Of a DNA stretch of 64,000 nt, positions 1-6,640 are shown piece by piece. A program made the translations under genes and the position numbers. The number at the start of each line of letters is the position of its first letter. The first letter of the stretch is position 1. Origin of the DNA: Acidobacteriota bacterium (GTDB taxonomy: Bacteria; Acidobacteriota; Terriglobia; Bryobacterales; Bryobacteraceae); NCBI GenBank assembly GCA_018268715.1, contig JAFDVZ010000023.1, forward strand, positions 187,837-251,836, in the 5' to 3' direction. Under the pieces are notes generated by a model that worked only from the letters and a program-made list of their open reading frames with translations, was not told the origin of the DNA and did not search any database.

Positions 1-154
1 GGTCGATGCTGTAGGCGGCGCCGAAACCGCGGGCCTCTTCTTCGGAAACAGCCGCTAGCGCAACCACTTCGACGTTGCCGAGGCGGCGGATCTGTTCGAC
101 GTGGACCTTACCCATAAAGCCCGCGCCGAGAACGGCGGTTTTGATTTTGCGCAT
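1..154 (-). CDS. Gfo/Idh/MocA family oxidoreductase, N-terminal fragment
   Basis: Only the first 51 codons lie in the window; the gene runs off the left edge. The N-terminus reads MRKIKTAVLGAGFMGKVHVE, a Rossmann dinucleotide-binding start with the GxGxxG-type motif AVLGAGFMG, followed by the usual helix and the second strand (NVEVVALAAVS). This is typical of NAD(P)-dependent sugar or polyol dehydrogenases of the Gfo/Idh/MocA family. No signal peptide, so cytoplasmic. The ATG sits six bases after a TACACT box and has no Shine-Dalgarno sequence. A second family member lies at 2260-3246. Substrate cannot be told. Confidence 0.85.
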   Translation of the reverse strand, partial: MRKIKTAVLGAGFMGKVHVEQIRRLGNVEVVALAAVSEEEARGFGAAYSID

Positions 155-160
155 AACTTG

Positions 161-166
161 AGTGTA
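161..166 (-). promoter_or_regulatory. -10 box TACACT, leaderless start of the oxidoreductase at 154
   Basis: On the minus strand the sequence is TACACT, six bases (CAAGTT), then ATG. Transcription would start at or next to the A of the ATG. No convincing -35 hexamer is visible 17-18 bases upstream. Confidence 0.5.
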
Positions 167-249
167 CGGATTCCTTTCTCTGAAACGGCCAGAATCACAC
201 TCTATCATGGCGCCATGGGTGGGCCTGATGGCGCCGTGTTATCCCTGAA

Positions 250-1245
250 GTGTTGAATCTGACTGCATCGTTGCGCTACTTTGCCGCGCGCCTGGTTCAT
301 GGGGACTCGTCGGCGATTGCTCCTTATCTTCGCGAGGGATTGGGGATCGAAGCCCGCGCCCGCAAGCTGGCTGTCCACTGGCGGCCGCACCTGGAGGCGT
401 CACGCGCGGCGCAGGAGCGTTGGTCCACCGAGAGGGGCGGTCGGCTGACGGTGCTGGGCGCTGGTCGTTTGCTCGACTTCTCCCGAACGCTGGCCGGCGA
501 CTTCGACCGGCTGCGGTTTGTCGACGCCGATCCGCTGTGCACGCCGTTCTGGCGGGGCGCGTTTCCCGATGGCCATGAGGCGGTGATCGACGACGTCACC
601 GGTTGTCTGCGGGACTGGACGGCGCGGCTTTCAGGACTGAAGAACCGGGACCTGGCGCGGACTCTCGACTGTGTTCGAAGTCTGCGCGCCCCGCCCTTTC
701 CCGCCGCGCCTGGATGGCTGCGGGACTCGGACGCCGTCCTTTCGCTGAATCTGCTGAGCCAGATCGCCGTCGGGTGGCAGGACCGCGTCGAATCGCATTT
801 GATGCGGCGCTTCGGGGCCTCCTTTGTGGAGCGGCATGAGGATGAGTGGCTTGCCGCCGTGAAACCGAGCGGCCGCAGCCTGGCGGAGGCGCACCTCACC
901 CTGCTCAATGGCTCCGGCGCGCGACGGCTGCTGCTGATTACGGACCTGCTGTATCTGGAGTATCAGGGCCTCGAGCGGAATTACTCGCGCCGGCGCTGGG
1001 AGGCGCCTCCGGTCCGCTGGCAGGATGGACAGTGGCGGAACGATTCCGCGTCGCCGCTCGAATGCGAGTCCTACTCGGCGCTGTGCGGGCTCGACGATCC
1101 GGCCGCGCTGCTGCCCGATTACCGGGAAGTGTGGCGGGATCAATGGCTCTGGCACATTCGCCCGCGGGGGACCGAGCCGCCCGCCGGGTCGGGCTCCGTG
1201 CATCTGGTGGGCGCGTTTGCGTTCGAGAACCGACGCACGTTATAG
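250..1245 (+). CDS. Conserved hypothetical protein, possible methyltransferase-like Rossmann fold
   Basis: A 331-residue cytoplasmic protein I do not recognise with certainty. It starts with GTG at 250 (or TTG at 253). Residues about 64-90 (RLTVLGAGRLLDFSR, then RLRFVDADP) look like a first strand, glycine loop and acidic end of strand 2 of a SAM-dependent methyltransferase, and SDAVLSLNLLSQI near residue 160 fits strand 4. The C-terminal half has no motif I can name. It is transcribed away from the oxidoreductase at 154. The methyltransferase idea is inference from pattern only. Confidence 0.6.
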   Translation: MLNLTASLRYFAARLVHGDSSAIAPYLREGLGIEARARKLAVHWRPHLEASRAAQERWSTERGGRLTVLGAGRLLDFSRTLAGDFDRLRFVDADPLCTPFWRGAFPDGHEAVIDDVTGCLRDWTARLSGLKNRDLARTLDCVRSLRAPPFPAAPGWLRDSDAVLSLNLLSQIAVGWQDRVESHLMRRFGASFVERHEDEWLAAVKPSGRSLAEAHLTLLNGSGARRLLLITDLLYLEYQGLERNYSRRRWEAPPVRWQDGQWRNDSASPLECESYSALCGLDDPAALLPDYREVWRDQWLWHIRPRGTEPPAGSGSVHLVGAFAFENRRTL

Positions 1246-1263
1246 AATTGCGTTGAGGCACGA

Positions 1264-1704
1264 ATGAAAGCACCGTTTTCAAAAACAACTCTCCTCTGTA
1301 CTGTTCTATTCGCGTTGTGCGGCCCAGTGGCCGTCTTCGGTCAGAATAAGGCGATCGGCTTCAAGCAGGGCATGCCGTTCAGCGATGGATACGTGGCGGG
1401 CAATACGCTGTACGTGGCGGGACAGGAGGGACCCACGAACGGGAAACTCGAAGGAACCGACATCACGCAGCAGACCACGAACTCGATCGCCGCAATCGAA
1501 CGGATCGTCAAGAAGGCCGGCTTCCAGATGACCGATATCGTGTCGGTGACGGTGTACATCGCCGACCTAGCCGATGTTCCGAAGATGAATGAAGTCTACA
1601 AGAAGCTGATGCCCGATCCCAAGCCGGCTCGCGCCACGGTGCAGGTGGCGGGGTTGATCGGCGGGGCGAAGATCGAGATCTCCGCTATCGCCGTGAAGCA
1701 GTAG
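1264..1704 (+). CDS. RidA/YjgF/YER057c/UK114 family protein with signal peptide
   Basis: 146 residues. Residues 1-26 are a Sec signal peptide ending PVAVFGQ; the rest is a full RidA-like domain with the family hallmarks YVAGQEGP and the C-terminal PARATVQVAGL, whose arginine is the substrate-binding residue in RidA enamine/imine deaminases. Classical RidA is cytosolic and hydrolyses reactive 2-aminoacrylate; the exported form here must act on something else in the envelope, which the sequence does not reveal. A GAGG ribosome site lies at 1254-1257. A possible promoter TTGCGT-N18-TATAGA lies in the end of the gene upstream (1217-1246). Confidence 0.85.
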   Translation: MKAPFSKTTLLCTVLFALCGPVAVFGQNKAIGFKQGMPFSDGYVAGNTLYVAGQEGPTNGKLEGTDITQQTTNSIAAIERIVKKAGFQMTDIVSVTVYIADLADVPKMNEVYKKLMPDPKPARATVQVAGLIGGAKIEISAIAVKQ

Positions 1705-1774
1705 AGCGGCGCAGGCGAACCTGGACGTCGTTGGCGCGCGTTCGAACCGGTGGGCTGATGCATACTGGAGATGG

Positions 1775-2002
1775 ATGCCGTTGAAGAGGACAATACAGGT
1801 TCGCATCAGCCGCGGCGAGGATCAGTTTGTCGCTGAGTGCCTGGACCTCCCGGTCGTCACGCAGGCCGCCACGCTCGACGAGTTGACGCAGAACATCCGT
1901 GAAGCGATTGGACTGCACCTGGACGGTGAGGATCTGGAGTCCCTCGGCCTGGCTCCAAATCCCACCATCCTGGCGACGCTTGAACTCGAAGCCGTGGCTT
2001 GA
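1775..2002 (+). CDS. hicB: HicB family antitoxin
   Basis: 75 residues forming the small HicB fold: an N-terminal strand pair (QVRISRGEDQFVAECLDLP), the family-typical segment VVTQAATLDELTQNIREAI, and a short hydrophobic tail. There is no added helix-turn-helix or ribbon-helix-helix domain, so it is the minimal antitoxin form and may not bind DNA alone. The start is ATG at 1775 with GGAG at 1767-1770, just after a CATACT -10-like box. The TGA stop overlaps the ATG of hicA by one base, so the pair is translationally coupled. The antitoxin-first order is the reverse of the E. coli hicAB order. Confidence 0.88.
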   Translation: MPLKRTIQVRISRGEDQFVAECLDLPVVTQAATLDELTQNIREAIGLHLDGEDLESLGLAPNPTILATLELEAVA

Positions 2003-2244
2003 TGCCGAGGCTCCGCAACCTGTCCGGCGAAGAGGTACTCGAGATCCTCCGGGGCTTCGGATTTGAGCGCTTCTCGCAACGCGGGAGCCACGTCAAACTC
2101 CGGCGCACGGCAGGCGGCCACGTCCAAACGCTTACCGTTCCGATTCACAAGGAACTGGACAAAGGCACGTTGCAGGCGATCCTGCGCCAGGCGTCCCGGT
2201 TCGTACCCGCGACCGAGCTTCGCGGCCAGTTCTACGGCGATTAA
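2002..2244 (+). CDS. hicA: HicA family toxin (mRNA interferase)
   Basis: 80 residues from ATG at 2002 (a TTG at 1999 is possible). It has the double-stranded RNA-binding-like HicA fold: SGEEVLEILRGFGFERF, then the catalytic-histidine motif QRGSHVKLRR, then VPIHKELDKGTLQAILRQA. HicA toxins cleave mRNA during translation and are neutralised by HicB binding. All visible family residues, including the histidine, are present, so the toxin looks intact. It is coupled to hicB upstream and faces the convergent oxidoreductase gene 15 bases downstream. Confidence 0.9.
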   Translation: MPRLRNLSGEEVLEILRGFGFERFSQRGSHVKLRRTAGGHVQTLTVPIHKELDKGTLQAILRQASRFVPATELRGQFYGD

Positions 2245-2259
2245 CCAGGTTCGCCTCGC

Positions 2260-3246
2260 CTACCGACGCGCGGCGGAGGCGAAGATCGCGTCGATCACCT
2301 GCATGTTCGCCACCGAGTCCTCGAGCGGCGTCGGGACTTCCCCGCCCTCCCGGATCGCCTTCGAGAATGCGTCGCCCTGTAGCGTGTACTGGTCGCACAC
2401 CGCGAACGTTTCCGCCACAGCGCCTGCTCCCGCCAGTTCCTTGCCGTCGTCGATGAAGATGCGGGCCGGTTTGTCCGGCGGCGCGTTGAAGGGAATCTCC
2501 ACGTCGATGCGCCGCTGGGTCCCGATCACCTGCACCCGTTGGTAGGGCGTCATCTGCGTGCCGCACGTGAACACCGAGTGGCCCACGCCGAAGTCGAGCA
2601 GCGCGGACGTCAGACGGTCGACGCCCATCACCGGGTCGCGCTCCACCGCGCCCGCTACGTGCAGCGGCTCACGCTCGAACAGGAATCGCGAGATCTGGAT
2701 CGGATAGCAGCCGATGTCCATCAGACCGCCGCCTCCGATATCCGCCTGGTTGCGGATGTTGTTCGGATCCTGGTTCGTATAACTGAACGCGCCGACGATG
2801 GCTCGCAGGTCGCCGATGGCCTTCGAACGCACCAGTTCCCGCACCCGCAGCCACTGCGGATGCGTGCGCACCATGAACGCTTCGCCGATCTTGACGCCGG
2901 TGCGGTCCCGCGCGGCGATCAGCGCCCGCGCCTCATCGGCGTTCAGGCCGATGGGCTTTTCGCACAATACGTGCTTGCCCGCCTGGGCCGCGCGGATCGA
3001 CCACGGGACGTGCAGGTGGTTTGGCAGCGGATTGTACACCGCCTCAATCGCGGGATCGGCCAGCATCTCCTCATACGAGCCGTAGGCGCGCGGGATGCCG
3101 AGCTTGTCGGCTGCCGCCTGAGCCTTCGCCAAATCGCGCGAGGCGATTCCGGCGATCTCGCACAACGCCCCGCGCTGCATGGCGGGAATCACTTTCACCG
3201 TCGCGATCTTCGCGACGCCCAATACTCCCCAGCGAACTTTGTTCAT
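2260..3246 (-). CDS. Gfo/Idh/MocA family oxidoreductase
   Basis: 328 residues, full length for the family. The N-terminal Rossmann domain starts VRWGVLGVAKIATVKVIPAM; the EKPIGLNADEA motif (residues about 95-105) supplies the conserved Lys of the EKP signature; the C-terminal alpha/beta domain has GGGLMDIGCYPI with the conserved Asp. This architecture is that of NAD(P)-dependent dehydrogenases acting on sugars, inositols or xylose-like substrates; the exact substrate cannot be read. It starts three bases after the DinB-like gene at 3250-3813 and is probably cotranscribed with it. No signal peptide. Confidence 0.9.
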   Translation of the reverse strand: MNKVRWGVLGVAKIATVKVIPAMQRGALCEIAGIASRDLAKAQAAADKLGIPRAYGSYEEMLADPAIEAVYNPLPNHLHVPWSIRAAQAGKHVLCEKPIGLNADEARALIAARDRTGVKIGEAFMVRTHPQWLRVRELVRSKAIGDLRAIVGAFSYTNQDPNNIRNQADIGGGGLMDIGCYPIQISRFLFEREPLHVAGAVERDPVMGVDRLTSALLDFGVGHSVFTCGTQMTPYQRVQVIGTQRRIDVEIPFNAPPDKPARIFIDDGKELAGAGAVAETFAVCDQYTLQGDAFSKAIREGGEVPTPLEDSVANMQVIDAIFASAARR

Positions 3247-3249
3247 GAG

Positions 3250-3813
3250 TTACTGTCTCGAAGCCGGCGGCACCACGTTGTTCATGCGCGCGTAGACGGC
3301 CATCTGTCCGTAGTGGTCGAAGCTGTGCCAGATGGCCACGTTCACCATGTAAATGCGCGGGGTTTTGTTCTTTCCGAACGCCGATTGCACCATGTCCATG
3401 GAGTTGGCGGCGCTCAGCATGGCGGTGGCCTTGTGCGCGTAGGCGAAGGAGTCCTTCAGGTACTTCACCACATCCGCCTTGGTCTTGAGCGTGGTGGGGC
3501 CGTTCTCCTTGGCGTCGGTCGAACTCGGGTTCTTCTCGCCGAGCGCGGCCGATGACACCGCGTAGGTGACGTAGGCGATGTGGCTCACCTGCTGGCTGAA
3601 CGTGCGGACGTCCTTGAAGGCGCCGTCCTTGGGAGCAAAGGCGTACTTTTCGGCGGGCATGGCCTCGGCGAGCGACACGACCTCGCGCTCCACGGAGGTC
3701 AACTGCTGGTCGAAGATCTTGCCCATCGTGGGCGGAGCCGGATCGGCGGCCAATACCGGCAACGCGGCCAGGGCGGACAGCGCGAGGAATCGGAAGTTCA
3801 CGTGAATCTCCAT
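3250..3813 (-). CDS. DinB-like domain protein with signal peptide
   Basis: 187 residues. Residues 1-23 form a Sec signal peptide (FLALSALAALPVLAAD). The mature part is a four-helix DinB/DUF664-type bundle with the metal-site-like histidines in FSQQVSHIAYVTYAV (first His) and IWHSFDHYGQMAVYARM (second and third). DinB-like proteins often carry a divalent metal and some are thiol-dependent S-transferases; an exported version is common in Acidobacteriota but of unknown function. The ATG lies six bases after a TACAAT box with no Shine-Dalgarno site. First gene of a two-gene operon with the oxidoreductase. Confidence 0.8.
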   Translation of the reverse strand: MEIHVNFRFLALSALAALPVLAADPAPPTMGKIFDQQLTSVEREVVSLAEAMPAEKYAFAPKDGAFKDVRTFSQQVSHIAYVTYAVSSAALGEKNPSSTDAKENGPTTLKTKADVVKYLKDSFAYAHKATAMLSAANSMDMVQSAFGKNKTPRIYMVNVAIWHSFDHYGQMAVYARMNNVVPPASRQ

Positions 3814-3819
3814 CAGGGC

Positions 3820-3825
3820 ATTGTA
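3820..3825 (-). promoter_or_regulatory. -10 box TACAAT, leaderless start of the DinB-like gene
   Basis: Minus strand reads TACAAT, GCCCTG, ATG. The six-base distance puts the transcript start on the start codon. No good -35 match is seen. Confidence 0.5.
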
Positions 3826-3894
3826 TCCCGCCCGGCCTGTAACTTCGTCGAACTCCGGCTGTAGTTTTCTCGTAGGACTTCATACAGAGGACTT

Positions 3895-4752
3895 ATGCAC
3901 CGTTATCTGACACTGGCCGCCGCCGCGCTCCTGGCCGGCGGCTGCGCGATCGCCCAGGAGGGAAGGTTCGAACGGACGCTCTCGGTGAACGGGCCGCTGA
4001 ACCTGGATGTGGAGACGGACGCCGGCGGAATCGTCGTCAACGCCGGACCGGCGGGCTCCATTCAAATCCGCGGGATTCTGAAACCGTCGCAGAGCGGGTG
4101 GCTCTCCGGCGCGGCGTTCGGCGACGTCGGGGAACGGATCCGGCGCATTGAGAGCCATCCGCCCATTGTGCAGAACGGCGGCACGGTCCGCGTCGGCCAC
4201 TTGAGCCGCAGCGAAACGCGCGGCATACAGATGCGCATTGAGATCACCGCGCCGCCGCAGACACGGCTGCTGGCCCGGGCCGATTCGGGCGGCATTCGCG
4301 TGGAAGGCATCCAGGGGCCGGCCGACCTTAAGACAGACTCGGGCGGCGTGCGGGTTCGCAATATCGGCGCGGATGTGCGCGCAGCCACCGATTCGGGCGG
4401 CATTCACGTGGAGGGCGTGCGCGGTTCCGTCCATGCTCGCGCGGATTCGGGCGGCATTGAGGCGTACAACGTGGCGGGCGCGATCGACGCCGAGACGGAT
4501 TCCGGCGGGTTGCACCTGGGACAGACCAAGGCCGACACCATCCGCGCCCGCACGGATTCGGGCGGCGCCGAGATCAAGCTGGCGCGGGCTTCCGGCTACG
4601 ACGTGCGCGCCGTTTCCGATAGCGGACACGTGAGCGTTTCCGAGCTTACGGTGCGCGGGACGTTGTCGCGGCATCGGGCCGAGGGCCGCGTGCGCGGGGG
4701 CGGTCCGCTGGTGGACGTGCAGGTCGGCTCAGGGCACGTCAGCGTTGAGTGA
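3895..4752 (+). CDS. DUF4097 family secreted protein with 18-residue DSGG repeats
   Basis: 285 residues. Residues 1-21 are a signal peptide (LAAAALLAGGCAIAQ); the cysteine at 17 is in a poor lipobox, so type I cleavage is more likely. The rest is a beta-solenoid of the DUF4097 type. From about residue 130 a repeat starting with Asp-Ser-Gly-Gly occurs six times with periods of 18, 18, 18, 18 and 19 residues, then decays to DSGH. The underlying DNA repeats at 54 bases (4282, 4336, 4390, 4444, 4498, 4555). Ribosome site AGAGG at 3886-3890. Function of DUF4097 proteins is unknown; they often sit beside envelope-stress or anti-sigma genes, which are absent here. Confidence 0.85.
   Translation: MHRYLTLAAAALLAGGCAIAQEGRFERTLSVNGPLNLDVETDAGGIVVNAGPAGSIQIRGILKPSQSGWLSGAAFGDVGERIRRIESHPPIVQNGGTVRVGHLSRSETRGIQMRIEITAPPQTRLLARADSGGIRVEGIQGPADLKTDSGGVRVRNIGADVRAATDSGGIHVEGVRGSVHARADSGGIEAYNVAGAIDAETDSGGLHLGQTKADTIRARTDSGGAEIKLARASGYDVRAVSDSGHVSVSELTVRGTLSRHRAEGRVRGGGPLVDVQVGSGHVSVE
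4282..4611 (+). repeat. 54-bp in-frame tandem repeat encoding an 18-residue solenoid unit
   Basis: Copies begin with GAT/GAC-TC-GGGCGGC at 4282, 4336, 4390, 4444 and 4498 (exactly 54 bases apart) and 4555 (57 bases). Third-position differences among copies show purifying selection on the protein repeat rather than a very recent DNA expansion. Confidence 0.85.
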
Positions 4753-4829
4753 GGGAGGGTTGGCGGCGCCCCATCTATCTCGGAAATTCGGAGTTGATTC
4801 CGACGGATAAGTCGGTCGGATTGGTCCAA

Positions 4830-4851
4830 TTCTGGTGTATACTCGCCAGAA
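4830..4851. promoter_or_regulatory. Inverted repeat TTCTGG-N10-CCAGAA around the amt -10 box
   Basis: Perfect 6-bp arms at 4830-4835 and 4846-4851 enclose TATACT (4838-4843), the best -10 box upstream of the ammonium transporter gene. The -35 is weak (GTCGGA near 4815), so the promoter may need an activator or be held by a repressor. The expected transcript would have a 5' leader of about 70 bases. Confidence 0.45.
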
Positions 4852-4918
4852 ATCGACGCTGTTAAGGACTCTTGTCCCACGTCGCACGGAGTCTCGAGCC
4901 TTCGATGGATTGGACCAC

Positions 4919-6640
4919 ATGCGACATAACCCGCGCGGATTTGTAATCTACCTCGCGCTGATTACGCTAATCCCACACGTAATCGCGCAGACCGTGGAAA
5001 CGAGAGTCGGCAACCTCGAAAAGAGGACGGGCGAACACACCAAGAAACTCGAGAAACACGATAGCCAGATCTCGGAACTGGGTGAGAAGGCAGCGGGCGC
5101 CGAACAGAAGGCGGCGGCGGCCGACGCCAAGGCGACTCAACTCCAGAACCAGGTGGTTCCGGATTTGAAGAAGAAGATGGACGAGGTGGGTGAGAACTCG
5201 GGAGTCACCCGTCGCGACCTCGACCGGTTCTGGGTCCTGCTGGCCGCGGTGCTGGTGTTCTTCATGCAGGCTGGATTCAAGTGCCTGGAAGTGGGCGTGG
5301 CGCGCCGCGAGCACGACACGCCGGTGGGCCTGATGAACCTGATGAACTGGCTGGTGCTGTGCGTGGTGTTCTATGTGGCCGGTTTCGGGTTGATGTTCGG
5401 CGCGACGTTCCGGGGCTGGATCGGCGTGGATCTGTTTTTTCCGACGGCGGCCGCGGTGGAGAGTTCGTATCATCCGCTCGGGATGGAGTTCTTTCTGTTC
5501 CAGTTGGCCTTTGCGGCCACGGCGGCCACCATCGTGGACGGCGCGATGGCGGAGCGCACGGCGCTGCACCCGTATTTCATCGGAACGGTTCTGTGTGGAC
5601 TGCTGGTGTATCCGGTTTTCGGCCATTGGGCATGGAACCCGAACGGATGGCTGAAGAACGTGGGCGGATACTCGTTCCACGACTTTGCCGGGTCCACGGT
5701 GGTGCACTCCGTGGGGGCCTGGATGTCGGTGGCAGGAGTCCTGGCCGCGGGCCCCCGGCGGTTCCGATTCACCGAGCCCGCCGGCGAGTTTCGCTCGAAC
5801 AGCCTGGGCTACGCGGTGCTCGGCGTCATCATGCTGTGGTTCGGGTGGTGGGGGTTCAACGGCGGCAGCCAGCTGAAATACGACGGCAGCATCGCCTCCA
5901 TCATTCTGAACACGAACCTGGCGGGGGCCTCGGCGGGCATCGCCGCCTACTATCACGCCAGACGGAGCGGGAACAACGTGGCGGCGAAGCTGATCGGCGG
6001 CGTGCTCGGGGGATTGGTGGCGATCACGGCGGGCTGTGACGTCGCTTCTCCGGCCAGCGCGCTGGTGATCGGGGCCACGGCGGGCATAGTTCACAACCTG
6101 GCGTTCGACTGGATCTCCCGGCCGCACCGGTTGTTTTCAAGACAGGTGAACCTTGACGATGTGGCCGGCGCGATTCCGGTGCACGGAGCGTGCGGGATCT
6201 GGGGCACGTTCATGACGGGAGTGGTGATCGCGCTCGGGCCGAAGGGGAATTTCGGCCATGTCGCCGTGCAGTTGCTGGGCATCGCGGCGGCCCTGATTTA
6301 TGCCGGGCTGATGTCGTGGGCGCTGTACTGGATCGTGGAGCAGATCTGGGGGCTTCGCGTGTCGATCCTGGACGAAGACGGCGGCCTGGCCGACCCGCTG
6401 CTGATCGATTACCAGGGAACTTTGCGCGTGTCCGTACTCCGCGCCTGGGGATCGTGGAGCCGATTCCGGAACTTCGCCGAGTACATGCGCTCGGTGCAGC
6501 AGCACAGTCCAGGAGCGCGGCAGGCCCGCCAGGAGGTGACGGCGGCGCTCGCGGCGGGCCGGACACAGTTCATTCGCGAGGACGACACGATGGCCACGGA
6601 AAGGGACGTGAACACCGCGCTCGACAATCACTTCAATTGA
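4919..6640 (+). CDS. amt: Ammonium transporter with N-terminal periplasmic coiled coil
   Basis: 573 residues from ATG at 4919; this start gives a clean signal peptide (residues 1-23, ending VIAQ), whereas longer readings begin inside the promoter. Residues 25-95 are a heptad-rich coiled coil (LEKRTGEHTKKLEKHDSQI). The Amt/MEP/Rh domain follows from about residue 101 (VLVFFMQAGF) to 480 with the pore twin histidines H263 (DFAGSTVVH, with D255) and H422 (AIPVHGACGIWG). A 90-residue cytoplasmic tail ends the protein. Amt proteins conduct ammonium or ammonia across the inner membrane and are normally about 400-450 residues. No glnK gene is adjacent, which is unusual. The 3' end overlaps the convergent kinase gene by 8 bases. 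Confidence 0.93.
   Translation: MRHNPRGFVIYLALITLIPHVIAQTVETRVGNLEKRTGEHTKKLEKHDSQISELGEKAAGAEQKAAAADAKATQLQNQVVPDLKKKMDEVGENSGVTRRDLDRFWVLLAAVLVFFMQAGFKCLEVGVARREHDTPVGLMNLMNWLVLCVVFYVAGFGLMFGATFRGWIGVDLFFPTAAAVESSYHPLGMEFFLFQLAFAATAATIVDGAMAERTALHPYFIGTVLCGLLVYPVFGHWAWNPNGWLKNVGGYSFHDFAGSTVVHSVGAWMSVAGVLAAGPRRFRFTEPAGEFRSNSLGYAVLGVIMLWFGWWGFNGGSQLKYDGSIASIILNTNLAGASAGIAAYYHARRSGNNVAAKLIGGVLGGLVAITAGCDVASPASALVIGATAGIVHNLAFDWISRPHRLFSRQVNLDDVAGAIPVHGACGIWGTFMTGVVIALGPKGNFGHVAVQLLGIAAALIYAGLMSWALYWIVEQIWGLRVSILDEDGGLADPLLIDYQGTLRVSVLRAWGSWSRFRNFAEYMRSVQQHSPGARQARQEVTAALAAGRTQFIREDDTMATERDVNTALDNHFN

Noticed and set aside
3841..3894. Search for a tRNA or small RNA in the short gaps between genes
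   Set aside because: No cloverleaf, CCA end or conserved RNA structure seen in any gap; all gaps are below about 200 bases.
4282..4611. Regular 54-bp repeats considered as a CRISPR-like array
   Set aside because: Repeats are in frame, have no unique spacers, and encode a protein repeat.
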